DNA of 64,000 nucleotides. It comes from Varroa destructor (Eukaryota > Arthropoda > Arachnida > Mesostigmata > Varroidae). The stretch is from contig NW_019211454.1 in assembly GCF_002443255.2 (NCBI RefSeq), positions 13,862,481 through 13,926,480 of the forward strand. The letters are read 5' to 3'. The translations under genes were made by a program, and so were the position numbers. This document shows positions 54,201 through 64,000 of this stretch, piece by piece (the stretch's first letter is position 1; each line of letters opens with the position of its first letter). The notes beneath the pieces are model-generated. The model was given only the letters and a program-made list of their open reading frames with translations, made no database searches and was not told the DNA's origin.

Positions 54201-57200
54201 AACATTCAAGGACTTTGATCAGCAACGTCTAGACGATACGCGCAAGGAAGTAGTCGGGCAGGATTTCCACTGAGCTCTGGCTTGCCCCCCTTCCCCAGTC
54301 CAGCTGGGTAGTAGTTTCATTCGATGTCAGGTTTGAAGGCCGCATGGGGCAAGGAAGGGTAGACGCATCGGACGAAAGGCTAAACCAAAAGTAATGATCG
54401 TGCAAACAGTAAGGGTAATCCTGTCTGGGACTACCGGCGTTCGAGAGGTAAAGCGGGGCTAAGAAAGATCGAACGTGCATTGCAGCGAATGAGGGCAACA
54501 GACAGGAAGTAGCCCTGAATGGAATGAACCTACTTAGCATACTATACGGACGACCTGATTATCAGCAATACACATGAATTTACCAATCGCGCTTTGGCAT
54601 TGAGCTGAATGAACAAATCATCAAAAGCAGGGGCATGTAACATCAATATTACACAATTAAAGAATATCGGACAACACACAAAAGTCAGCGTACACAAACG
54701 AAAAAACATGGTAGCTGTTCGTGCAGTTTATGCAAAGCCAATACTGCTATGTTTGGGACCATTCACATTTTGGCAAGTAAACTTCATGTAGCAACTGCAG
54801 CAGTACATCAGTAGTAATCGAAGTCGATAATAAAGGCTACATTTCATGCTTTGAGGGGTCTTGCCAGCCGTACCGGAACCTACATAGGAGCAAACAATGG
54901 GCTTCAGAGTTAAAATGCTTTGAAGTTAAAGCTGAGAAAATCGCAATCGCATGGCAGATTTAATTGGTTGCAAAATCGTTAAAAACTGGAGAAACACTTT
55001 CCATGGTATCCAACAGGATGATTACTACCTAAAAAAAAAAAAGAGACGGAAGCGACATAAAGCATAAAAGTAGTGTTTTATCGCTCGCTAATTCGTAGAT
55101 CCCGCTATCGATCGGAATCGACAAACCTGATTGGAGAGTGAAAAAACCCGAGGTAGGTTCCGTTCTCTGGGAAGTAACATACCGCACAGAATCAACATGG
55201 CTAACGCTGTTGACCCTACAGCTGGCGACCGTTCTTTAAGCATGTAGAAAAAGCTCACCGTTTTTGAGTTGTGGGAGTAGAAACATCCAAATTGTCGTGT
55301 ATCGGTCTGCCGTGAACGGAGACAAACAGGAACTATGAACGCCCTTTGGGGTTTTTGATTAATGCTGTAAAAAAAACTGAGGAGTGCTTTTCCTCTGAGT
55401 TGGTCATCAGTCATCTTACACTATATACCCTAATAAGCTTCTTGTGTTACAGTGGATCAGCCTAGACCCTTCAATTGTCTTGCTTGACTCTGGTGCTTCT
55501 GCTGACTATTGTCATATGCTAAGTACACCTCGCGTACGCTCTATATTACGACAAGATTTTATACCGCTTTAGTATAGTCCTCCGTCAGTGGCTTAAGTAT
55601 ATGCCGACAAAGAAATGAATTATTCTTTTATAAAAATTATTTATAAAAATTGTTCCACGTCGAAGCTTTCTGGGTCGGGTAAGCCCAAGTCGATTTTTAT
55701 TTAAGCATTTTGTCGAGCGATGTAACGCCCAACCCTCTTGCTTTTACTACTATTACAGCTACTGCTTTGCTCTAAAGGAACATGATACACGGTCGTTCAA
55801 TCCATCGTCAAGTACGTAGCTTGCCCACCCGAGAAAGGCGTCCCGTTCAGATATTAACGCATCGTTTCTTGTTACCACATGGTGAAAACAGTATCATCTT
55901 AACGGAACTTTATCTAAAAACTGTAACTAGAATATTATCTTATTGAGCACAAGTAAGTTCTCTAGACACCGATTTTGGTGCCATTTCAGTTGCCACTTAG
56001 TAGCCCGCTTTTTCCTCTTCAATCCACTTACATTTTACCACTCCCATTATCGATAGAACTAATTTATTACTTTTCTTGATTTTCACTAGAACTAATTGAC
56101 GTCGTCGTCGTCTTCCATTGGCCTTTCTGAAGCGGTGCCGGTTCGCTTCGTCATCTTAGAATCAACTTCGCTTCTCACTTCGCTTTTTCGTCTGCTGTCG
56201 AAATCAACTCAGACACGGGACACAGATAAAATCGGGTGACAGCATTGACCATAATTCAGAGAAAAACTTTTTTTTCTTTTTTAATTATTATAATTATTTT
56301 CTTCGTTCTATTTCCCGACTTGGTCGACTTGTAGTGACAGTGGCAGATGGACGGACAGACAGACGGACGAAGCCCTCCTCTTCGCTCCTGAACTTTCCCT
56401 CACTTGCTCCTGCGCCAATTCGATACCGGCACTACGCGAACGACTCGATGTATAACACGTACAAGCGATATATATACATGCACATGGGAACTTGAGGAGA
56501 GCGACATCTGCTGTCTGGAGGTCGAAAATTTCTTCTCCCGCTCATAGACGCTACCGTCTTGGCAGCCGCTGGTGGTTTCTGGCAACGCGAGTTCCCTATT
56601 TAGCTTATGAAGGGGTTGGTTCCTCTTATTCGACGCCCTTTCTTCCCCTTGTAGCTTTGTTCAGCCTTCTCGAACACACAAGAGTCCCTGCTTTGCAAGG
56701 AGCATCATTGGTTCACCCTCTTGCTCACCAGCAACCATACATTGTCATAGGGCTGTGTGCAGTCACCACCTGCTTGCCTATTTCTACTTAGATGAGGTGT
56801 GGCTGGCTGCTTGCCCTTTAGCATCTTTTCTATCTGTAGCCATCTGTACTCTTGTCCTTGCGCTGCCTATTCTACTGGAAGGACGAAGCAATTGGGGCAG
56901 CACCGCCTACAACGCACTGTTTGTGGCAGGCGGGGCATCAGCAGTAGCCGGTAGGGACCAGTTAAACCAGTTGAAACAACGGAGGGAGAGAGAGAGAGAG
57001 AGAGACATAACTTTCGAACTGGGGACGTTCAGTTGGAGTAGGAGGGCTGCCGGAAGCTGCGTTACCGTAGTCGGCACGGAAGTAATCGCAATTGTTGGCC
57101 TCCCTGTGGGTGCCGGCTGGCTGACAACCCTGTGATTCGTGCAACGTCTGCGTTCTTGATGTCTCTCCTAAAAAGTCGTGCCTGGTCGCTACAGGCGAAC

Positions 57201-60200
57201 CGCCGCTATTTTAGCCGTTCGCAGTATCGACAAGCGACCTTAGTCAGGCAAAATTAGCGGTGACTCCAGCTTTAGCGTCTTTATCTTGCAAAAAGTAGCA
57301 GGTTCCACGAGCCTCTACGGGATGAAGCTCAGTGGATGAAGGGGAAAGTGAAACAACCATTTCGGCTTGTCTTCGTCTGGGCGTAGTTTTGCACTTCCGA
57401 TTGCGCCAGCAGTACCAATCGAGGCTGCAGAAGCAATGATAACAAGCGAGTCTGCCGCGCTGTTCGTGCAAGGACTGTGCGGAAGGGGAAGGGAAGCCGA
57501 AAACTTACGTACTTCTTTTCGTTGTTCTCTGCTTTTCGACAGGTTCTCGTTTCGTGGAACGAATCGAGGCGATCTTTACCGGAATGAATTCTGTGCAAAA
57601 CAGCGTTCTACGCTAACATCCCAACGGATGCGAAAGAAAAGGCTCAGCCGGCCGCATTGATGCCGATCCGACCACTTTCTGGCTACAGCCGTTGCCACCT
57701 CGAAATGGGTTTCGTTGTACGAGTTAGCTTCCTGCCGCCTAGCCGTCGCCGCTGACTATTGCTTTGACAGTCTATAGTTTGTACCGGCGGAAAGGCTAGC
57801 ACTTTCATAAACACCCATACACACATAGACATTTTGTTTTTCAACCATCCCCATTACCGAAGCTATTCCCGAGTCAGGCGACGAAGTCGCAGGCAGCTGA
57901 CGCTCTTATTCCTGTTTAACCTTTTCGTTTCTAACGTATACAATAAGTGTGAATTAATACAATCGAATTCCATGATCTGATTACAGTGTAATGTTGCAGA
58001 TAGAAATTTGTTCTTTCGTTTATTGATCACGAAAGAGCCATTTTTGAAGACTGCCGAAGCTTTTGTTGTTATGGCCATTCGTAGTTAACACATGGCCAAA
58101 CGTCATCACGTTCATGTGTGGTTAAGTGCCTTTCCGAAAAAAGCGGTAGGTGAAGAAGCAATTAAAACGCTGTCCTGGTTATTTTTTGCAGGCTCTCCAA
58201 ATTGTAAGGACGATTTGCTGACCTCATATCGGCTCCCTCGGTCTCCGTCATAACGTATCGAGCAACAGCCAGACCTCACGTACACGTCAAAGACTACTTG
58301 CTTGTCTGTGCACATCGTATTTCTCTAACCATTAATAACGAGCGATTCGATTGGCCATTGTTGTAAGGGTATCACCAGTGCTTTACTTCGGTATCAGTTC
58401 GTTGGCGAAACGAAATAAAGGAAAGGGACCCATGCAACGCTGCGTGCAGGGGCTGGAGCATTCAGACGTTGCCATATTGCCTATGCTCATTAGCGCGAAT
58501 AATGTGGACGGGAAAAGTGGTTGTTTCAGGAAATTTCGCCATCGCCACACCCGTCGGCCATCACAATCTTTGTTTTTCTTGAAACTCTTTAGTTTTCTCT
58601 AACCCGCCACGACTACAACCGACACCTCCCTATTCATGTTATTGCGAGCTTTAATCAGCGCATCAGTTTACTCCGCGCGAGGGAATGGAATATGGCGGAC
58701 GATAGAAAGGGTAATAGATGCTCCATTCTTACGGTCCTTCGAACATATGATACAGGCTACGAATATTTCAAGGGCAAAAAAGTGGAGAGTTGTTAATAAC
58801 ATGGAAGGCGATTTAAAGTTCATTAGCAGTTTGTTGAAGCCACTTACCGGTAGTGTTTTCTGTCCGCAGATAGTGAAGCCCGGCAATTTTTTTTGCGCGA
58901 ATCGATTGACGACCGAAGTTGTATCGAGATGTCTATAATGACGTGTTTATCTAGTAAGAATGATCTGAGAGCATCGTTTGTTTCATTGATTGGCAGGCCA
59001 TGGGACGATTCTAAATAATTCTGTCGGTAACAATAAAACGATATACCATGAGAAAGGGTCTTTCTTATTTTTGTACTCCTGCCTGTAATCTACTTATCTC
59101 TGCGGGAACACCGAGGGAGGGACTATAACACAGCCCGTTTCTGTGTTCGTTATAACACAGAATGCCGCTGAAAGATCGACAGAATTTGGCCTTAATAATG
59201 AAGCGTACGGTAAGATTGTATAGGTACGTATTTGGTGCTGTGAATCACGATCGACAAAAATCTATAGAATATAGCTCTTGTGTCATATCTTGCATCATAC
59301 AAATAAACTAAAAATGTAATCACGCTGATAGTTTCAAGGGGTTCACAAAGCGTGCCAGGCAAATATACGATATCTGCAGCCATGATCTTCACCAACACGC
59401 AGCCTGTCGTAACCTAACTGCCTCTACAACTGGGTCGGCAGAGCTAGTTGTAGAGGCAGTTAGGTTAGGTGGTAGTAGGCTAGTAGCAGAATTGTGTCCG
59501 ACCCGAGCGGGGCCTACAGATGTTAAGGGAGTCGATTAATGAACATTAACACGTGTGGCCTGACTACTGCCACACAATTGCACACAAACACATCCGAAAC
59601 GGAACGAGTGTGAGTCGACAAACGATAACGATTATTCTTCCTCGCTCCAACATTAGTAATAGACAATCGACGCTGATGGGAGAAAGCCAAGTTAACTGGC
59701 CCCGTTTCCTCGTCCCTATCTTCGCCACTGGAAGCATTAAAAGCCTGGCCGGACTGTGACTCAACGCTTTCCGGCAAAATCTACTGGTGTTTAATGACAC
59801 GAGCAAAAAAATAGTCGATGTTTAATGGCTCTCTCAAGCAGAATCTCACGAGAGCAGGGATCCTGACGAAATACGTCTGTTCGCCAAAGGCAACACAACT
59901 ACATGTAATTTCATTGTAGGGGTTTGGAAGAACTGAGACTTTAAAGTTGCCATTCTAGCGTAACGCGGTCTGTTCAACAGAATTCATGTTCACATAAGCA
60001 CATGCGATTGGTAACTGATAACTTTTGTGCGATAATAATTTGGACGGCATTGGCTGTCGCCCATCGCCCGCCATAGTGACTTTAGGATGCTCAATAGAAC
60101 TGCTGCGTCAGTCGATCTCTAGTTCTGAATTAGAAAGGAAAAAGAACTTGAACTACTTCTCTGTTCGGCCAGTTCTTTTCTAGTAGGGTGTAATGTTAAC

Positions 60201-61113
60201 CATCGATTACAATGGGCACGACTACTGAAGTTACCAAAGGATCGGAAATGAAGGCGGTTTCCTGTGCTTCGTAGCAATTGACCTGCTTGTGTTAAATAGT
60301 TGGATAGTCTTTCTGTAGCTGTTTGGGTAGGAACATACTCGTCCGGATTAGAAATCATGTCTACGTAGTGATCTACTTTTTTTTTTGTAGTCAGTGGAAT
60401 TCCACATCTTACTTCAGTGAGTACTATTTGTTTTTTGACTTAGTATCGAGTTATTAATTTGATGAACGCTTCAGGCTGTAATGTGTCTACATGTTTTTTC
60501 CTGCCAGTTAATCTGCCATTTAGTATAGAAATTTCCGTTAAATATTCAGCTTCACTCTTATCATTTACCTGTTATTATCTGTAGCAACTACTGATACATT
60601 CGGTCCCGACGACTCGTGGAATCGGTCGTATTTTTTAAACTCTCTCTTCGATTACACAGTAGCTGTTTCGAAAGAAAGCCAATAAAATAGCCAATAAAGC
60701 AAAATATGCATCACACTACTCGAATCCCTACCTTTATCAGTGAAACTTCGAATTAGGTTAGCATTGTATGGGTTGGCAGTCTTCATGAAGCCCTGCTCCG
60801 TTGCCGTGTAATTGTACAGCTCGAGCATATACTGTGGTGGCAGGACGTGCCCACGGAGCTTTGGCTCCTTCAGGCCAAACACTTGCAGTAGCCGTTTGCC
60901 GGCCCGAATCTCCTCAGCTGTCGTTGTTTGGCCTGATTCCGATCCATGGTAATTGCGATCGATGAGTTCCTGTCGACGGTGCTGCTGATGCTGTTGATAT
61001 CGCGACGAAGAAAGGGGAAATGACGACACTTCTTGGTTAATATGAACATTTCGCGCAGTAGCGGCCGTTGTCGCCCAGCATATGACTGCCAGCAAAAGCG
61101 TCCGACATGTCAT
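15031..61113 (-). CDS. Admp: ADMP-type TGF-beta/BMP ligand precursor, five coding exons, 452 aa
   Basis: Coding exons in order are 61113-60732, 32166-31943, 21821-21512, 18375-18152 and 15249-15031. They join to 1359 nt with matching phases (1, 0, 1, 0). Residues 1-20 are a signal peptide and 66-285 a TGF-beta propeptide. RSRR at 311-314 is a furin-type cleavage site, so the mature ligand is 315-452 (138 aa). The knot has all seven cysteines: 350, 379, 383, 416, 417, 449 and 451. ADMP-like features are [16 protein letters not shown], the KGSC turn, [33 protein letters not shown], a QYNDMVA segment and a CGCH end (most BMPs end CGCR). ADMP is a secreted BMP-receptor ligand that helps set and scale the dorsoventral axis. 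Possible N-glycosylation sites are N101, N136 and N298, all in the propeptide. A divergent BMP2/4-class ligand is the main alternative. TGF-beta membership is near certain. Confidence 0.88.
15328..15350. repeat. (TTA)n microsatellite
   Basis: A trinucleotide tract of about 23 bases in Admp intron 4. Confidence 0.9.
15801..15840. repeat. GA-rich purine tract
   Basis: Forty bases almost wholly of G and A, mostly GA dinucleotides, in Admp intron 4. In arthropods GA tracts can bind GAGA-type factors, but no such role is shown here. Confidence 0.7.
18152..18375 (-). CDS. Admp: Admp exon 4: furin site and first knot half
   Basis: The acceptor is TTAAATTGCAG, entering in phase 1; the donor is the weak AAG|GTTCGT in phase 0. 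It encodes residues 306-380. [11 protein letters not shown] holds the furin site. A 35-residue spacer with a GHHSHY stretch follows, and then the knot from Cys350 through Cys379. [20 protein letters not shown] is the hallmark WxxW region that contacts type I BMP receptors. Confidence 0.93.
18376..21511 (-). other. Admp intron 3 (3.1 kb)
   Basis: Phase-1 intron just before the furin site, with donor TCTCG|GTAAGT. It has A and T runs and a short TA tract beside the acceptor. No other feature was supported. Confidence 0.75.
21512..21821 (-). CDS. Admp: Admp exon 3: C-terminal propeptide
   Basis: The acceptor is GCTTTTGCCGCAG (phase 0) and the donor CTCG|GTAAGT (phase 1). It encodes residues 203-305. 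[20 protein letters not shown] and the later [13 protein letters not shown] are standard TGF-beta propeptide signatures. They match the strand that ends in a conserved Trp and the last core strand of BMP prodomains. Between them, residues 252-273 form a Ser/Gly-rich insertion. Confidence 0.92.
21822..31942 (-). other. Admp intron 2 (10.1 kb)
   Basis: Phase-0 intron with donor GAG|GTAATC and a good acceptor. It contains a TA microsatellite near 28.6 kb and a short cysteine-rich open frame at 27036-27236. No nested gene could be supported on either strand. Confidence 0.7.
28627..28643. repeat. (TA)n microsatellite
   Basis: A TA tract of 17 bases followed by a GA-rich stretch at 28650-28678, within Admp intron 2. 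Confidence 0.85.
31943..32166 (-). CDS. Admp: Admp exon 2: central propeptide
   Basis: The acceptor is AATTGTTCCAG (phase 1) and the donor GAG|GTAATC (phase 0). It encodes residues 128-202. LRFYFNLS fits the conserved propeptide strand read as F-x-F-N-L-S in BMP2/4 and [15 protein letters not shown] fits the A-E-L-R-L-Y/F segment, and RLLDVRRI fits the L-L-D-T-R motif. The phases agree exactly with exons 1 and 3, so no coding exon appears to be missing. Confidence 0.9.
33598..33616. repeat. Poly-T run
   Basis: Nineteen consecutive T in Admp intron 1. It could be the tail of an old minus-strand retroposed insertion, but no insertion body was recognised. Confidence 0.85.
37943..37962. repeat. 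(TA)n microsatellite
   Basis: A TA tract of 20 bases in Admp intron 1. Confidence 0.9.
39678..39697. repeat. Poly-T run
   Basis: Twenty consecutive T preceded by TTATTATTA, in Admp intron 1. Confidence 0.85.
43588..43617. repeat. AT-rich perfect hairpin, 13-bp stem
   Basis: AATAAGGTAATAA at 43588-43600 and its exact reverse complement at 43605-43617, separated by four A. The pairing extends by two more A-T pairs after one mismatch. It lies in Admp intron 1. Confidence 0.85.
48395..48412. repeat. (GGC)n trinucleotide repeat
   Basis: Six GGC units following an AGC/AGT-rich stretch, in Admp intron 1. It is a GC-rich island in otherwise AT-leaning DNA. Confidence 0.85.
56986..57005. repeat. 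(GA)n microsatellite
   Basis: A GA tract of about 20 bases in Admp intron 1. Confidence 0.9.
59410..59467. repeat. Perfect 22-bp inverted repeat with 14-base loop
   Basis: Arms at 59410-59431 and 59446-59467 are exact reverse complements (the left arm reads TAACCTAACTGCCTCTACAA then CT). The 14-base loop starts GGGTCGGC. It lies about 1.3 kb downstream of the Admp exon 1 donor, inside intron 1. Any transcript of either strand would form a stable hairpin. The perfect pairing is unlike the bulged stems of typical conserved microRNA precursors, so a young inverted duplication or a cruciform is as likely. Confidence 0.9.
60732..61113 (-). CDS. Admp: Admp exon 1: signal peptide and N-terminal propeptide
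   Basis: The ATG sits in the context GGCAACATG and the exon ends at donor AAAG|GTAGGG in phase 1. It encodes residues 1-127. [20 protein letters not shown] is a signal peptide of normal length. A Gln/His/Arg-rich stretch covers residues 38-48. The propeptide core follows: [19 protein letters not shown], then PQYMLELYN and NLIRSFTDK. These match the BMP2/4 and ADMP order of L-L-x-x-F-G-L, P-x-Y-M-L-x-L-Y and V/I-R-S-F. Confidence 0.93.
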
Positions 61114-64000
61114 GTTGCCGCCGCCGCTTGACTGGTTATGTTGATCAATCGATCGGATTGGGCTAATGAGAACGGCTTCAGATCAGTTCGTAGCTGGTAT
61201 AAATGCAGACCTTCACAGAACCAGCTACTTCCGTACGCTGAGCTCGGTATAGGGCAGCTCACCTTAGTCATAAGCACAGATCACCAACGCGTCCTCTCCG
61301 TGTCTTGTCGTACTAAAGTTCGTCCACGCATCACGCCGATATAATCATGGACAGCAACGCTGCAGCGTGTCCTGCTGCCCAGAATAAATCCGTTTCGATA
61401 CTAAATCAATGTAGTCACTTGCCTGTCACGATGTACCGATGTATTAGATTAAATGCAGATAGGAAGCCTCAGGATGAATTTAGCACTGGCGAAAACATGC
61501 TATCAGGCCGCGCGAGTTTAAACGGTGCTATTCGGGAGTTTCAATAATCCGTCGACAACGTTTAATACATTAAGGTAACGGCTTTTTCACCTACTTCAAT
61601 GAAGTGTTTTGAGCAAAACGTTGACGGTGAATGCAACGCCCCACAAATGTTATTGGCTACATAGGCAAGAACGGACCGTTCGCATTTGGGTAGTGCCGAA
61701 CTAACTCAATGTTGTGGTACCACGACAGGTAAAACTAATCGTCCTTCAATTTTGTCAACATGAGAAGCAACTGTCTATCCAAGAACCGTATTGTCAGAAG
61801 ACGATCGGTGGCATTCGCTGTCGTCCTAGTAGAGAGAGCCTCTAAACGAAGCACTCAAAAATACTCATTATCATCTTTATCATCAGAAACCACAAAATCT
61901 AACGTAGATAAGTGCGGACGTAACTTTAACACGTCAATAGGCCGACGATCAGTCACCCACTGATGCGCATAAATAACACAAATGACGCCACGGCTCGATT
62001 GATATGTGCCATCACCAACAATTAATCCAGATATATTACCACAACTTCACAGCAGAAATAAGCAAGACAACGTTAAACATTGATGGTATAACGATTACGT
62101 TGCATCATTAAATTCCTCTTCGATCCTTATGCAGACTATGCCACGATGCCCTATTGCTGAGAGCGAATCAGAGTCTTCCAAACCTTAAGCAGCGCTTCGC
62201 TGGAACGCACGTCCGGCAGCGCTAACTTTACGGAGGTTCCGTTACGGCAGACGGAGTCTGTAATGGGCGCAATCACAGGTTTTCATGAGACACTCGGCCA
62301 AACACGACGACCATATGCTGATGTGCATTGCAACTGTGTACAACTCTTCCGGCGGGGAGGGGGGGGGGGTGAAGCCTAGAAACTCCTGCAGATTAAGACA
62401 CTGTTGCAAAGAGTCGATCAACTTCGAAGTTTCTTTGAATAGACTCAGTCCAGAAACCAAGGCCAAGGCCTATTCGAAAAGTGTGTTCGCAACATTAAAC
62501 TAAGCTGAGTTTTAACTAGTTGCTGAACGGGAACTTGCTATATTGTCCCATTTTCATTGCCTTTGTTGACCCAGATCAAGATTGCGCCTTACTGATGTGC
62601 TAGGTCAATTCAATATCTTTGACTATTAAACGAATGCCATTCAGTTTTCGATTCAGTAGTGCTTCTTGTATGTACAAGTTTCCTCTGTTCAGTGTATAAG
62701 AGCACGCCGTGTTCGACGAATGAACTCTTGGCGATAAGTAAATACGAGCTGCCAGCCGCTAGTTCGTGCCTGAAAAGACGATCCGTATCTCTGTTTCGTC
62801 TTCTCGTCCCTTTTCACCGAACCGACCAGCAATATGCTATGAAGGTCGAGCCGCAGCAGCTAGTACCTGTTTTCAGTTTGCGATTGATCCGCCTGCTTGA
62901 TTGTTTTTGTATTCGGTGTTTTTAGTGTAGTTAGCCCCTATTCTCACACAAACAGACGTTATTGCTATTGTAGATTCCTAGTTCTTTTGCCTGTAGTGGA
63001 CGCTGCGGTCTAACTAGAACCATCACAACGCGGCGTAAAACAAGTTCGGCAACAAGAGATAGATACTGGTAGAGACGACTGCCATGCACCGATAAATTCA
63101 CATCGACGAGGTACTAATGTCCGATTTGCATCGGATCCGACTCGACGGACAAGGTCAATGGCGTGAGTCTGTTCCCGTTGGAGTAGCGGGTCCAACTTGC
63201 TTCGTCTTCCTTCTCTGCCGTTTCGCAGTGGCGGTAGCTAGGCGGTAGGCTAGTGGGCAGGCCCATCCGCATTCAGCTGAACGTATTGTACCACAACTCC
63301 AGCACAATTTAGTCGAAGTCGAACTGCGTGCGTCTGGCGCGGGATGTTGTTGTGGACACCGGCCTTCGGTAGGAGAGACCCCTGGCGTGGAGAGGGCGTC
63401 TGCTGGGAAAGGGTCACACGGCTAAGACGTCGCAGTTCGCTATGGCCTCGACTGCTCGCTGCTCATCGCCATACAGTTATAGCGCCGTGGACTAACACCG
63501 GAGTAGTAGAACCAGTAGTAGGCGAAGAAAGGTTTTCTTTTGGCCGTCGCCGTCGGCCAACGCCTGTGCTACTGGCTACTCGACTTAGGAATAGCTACTG
63601 AGGCGGAGGAGGTTCTGTTAGCGTTTACATTCACGTCCGCCAGTCTTCCACCGTTCGCTTATGTTTGTATTCTCCGCTACAGCGTTAGACAGCCCCTGCT
63701 CTGACAGAAGCCTGAGTCAGGCTGGGGCAGAACCTGAAGTTCGAAACTCAAACCTCGCCAGTCAGATTACCGATTCGCTTCGATATCTGGCCAAAAGACG
63801 CAAGCAAAGCCCAGACTGGGCATAACACTAACGGAGCTCAGCTCAAGCGACGGAAGGGTATAGCAGGCAACAGGTTACATGCGGTAGGATGACCGAGTAA
63901 GTAGGTGATAGCAGACAAAACCGCTCGGGACCTAGGGGAGTTCAGGGTTCCTTTAAGCGGATGGCCGCCTAGCTATCGCCCCTCAAGCGTTTCCTCGTTC
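61114..64000 (-). other. Admp 5' flank
   Basis: This stretch should hold the 5' UTR, the promoter and possibly non-coding first exons. A GGC repeat lies just before the ATG. A run of 11 G occurs at 62359-62369. A TATAAA at 61198-61203 is on the plus strand, the wrong orientation for Admp. No coding exon of another gene was recognised. Confidence 0.5.

Larger units (their letters stand above)
32167..60731 (-). other. Admp intron 1 (28.6 kb)
   Basis: Phase-1 intron with donor AAAG|GTAGGG, and the largest in the gene. It holds microsatellites, homopolymer runs, a GGC repeat and two clear hairpins. Open frames reach 190 codons but overlap one another on both strands and match no family I know. 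Long first introns of developmental signalling genes often hold enhancers, but none can be seen directly here. Confidence 0.7.

Noticed and set aside
59460..59472. TTAGGTTAGG, two units of the arthropod telomere repeat
   Set aside because: Two units only, and partly inside the hairpin arm, so not a telomeric tract.
61198..61203. TATAAA close to the Admp start codon
   Set aside because: It is on the plus strand, the wrong orientation for Admp, and no plus-strand gene starts there.
63344..63601. 85-codon Arg-rich plus-strand frame in the Admp 5' flank
   Set aside because: The composition follows local GC richness and no domain or partner exon was found.

Overview
The window is eukaryotic DNA from an animal, most likely an arthropod and possibly a chelicerate such as a mite. 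The evidence is two multi-exon genes of animal families, canonical GT-AG introns, large introns, AT-leaning non-coding DNA with TA microsatellites, and no operons or ribosome binding sites. The species cannot be named from the sequence. Calling it an arthropod or mite is an inference.

Two protein-coding genes can be rebuilt exon by exon, with every splice phase agreeing. (1) On the + strand, 3587-10562, nine coding exons encode a 528-residue coilin-like protein. Coilin is the scaffold protein of nuclear Cajal bodies. The model has a coilin-type N-terminal domain, two basic nuclear-localisation-like patches, a low-complexity linker and a C-terminal atypical Tudor-like domain. (2) On the - strand, 61113 down to 15031, five coding exons spread over 46 kb encode a complete 452-residue TGF-beta/BMP ligand precursor. 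It has a signal peptide, a TGF-beta propeptide, a furin site and a seven-cysteine knot domain. The mature domain reads as ADMP (anti-dorsalizing morphogenetic protein) and ends in CGCH.

Layout: 1-3.5 kb is intergenic DNA upstream of coilin. 3.6-10.6 kb is coilin, with a probable transposase remnant in its fifth intron and a TA microsatellite in its seventh. 10.6-15.0 kb is the shared downstream region of the two convergent genes and may contain an old SINE-like insertion. 15.0-61.1 kb is Admp, of which 97% is intron (2.9, 3.1, 10.1 and 28.6 kb). 61.1-64.0 kb is the Admp upstream region, where no exon was recognised.

The two genes have no obvious functional link. One acts in the nucleus in snRNP biogenesis and the other is a secreted dorsoventral patterning signal. 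The most notable content is the complete Admp gene, a BMP-family member absent from Drosophila. Its fourth intron has a weak donor and could, if retained, truncate the ligand inside the cystine knot. A 22-bp perfect hairpin lies near the 5' end of its first intron. Most other open frames look like chance ORFs.
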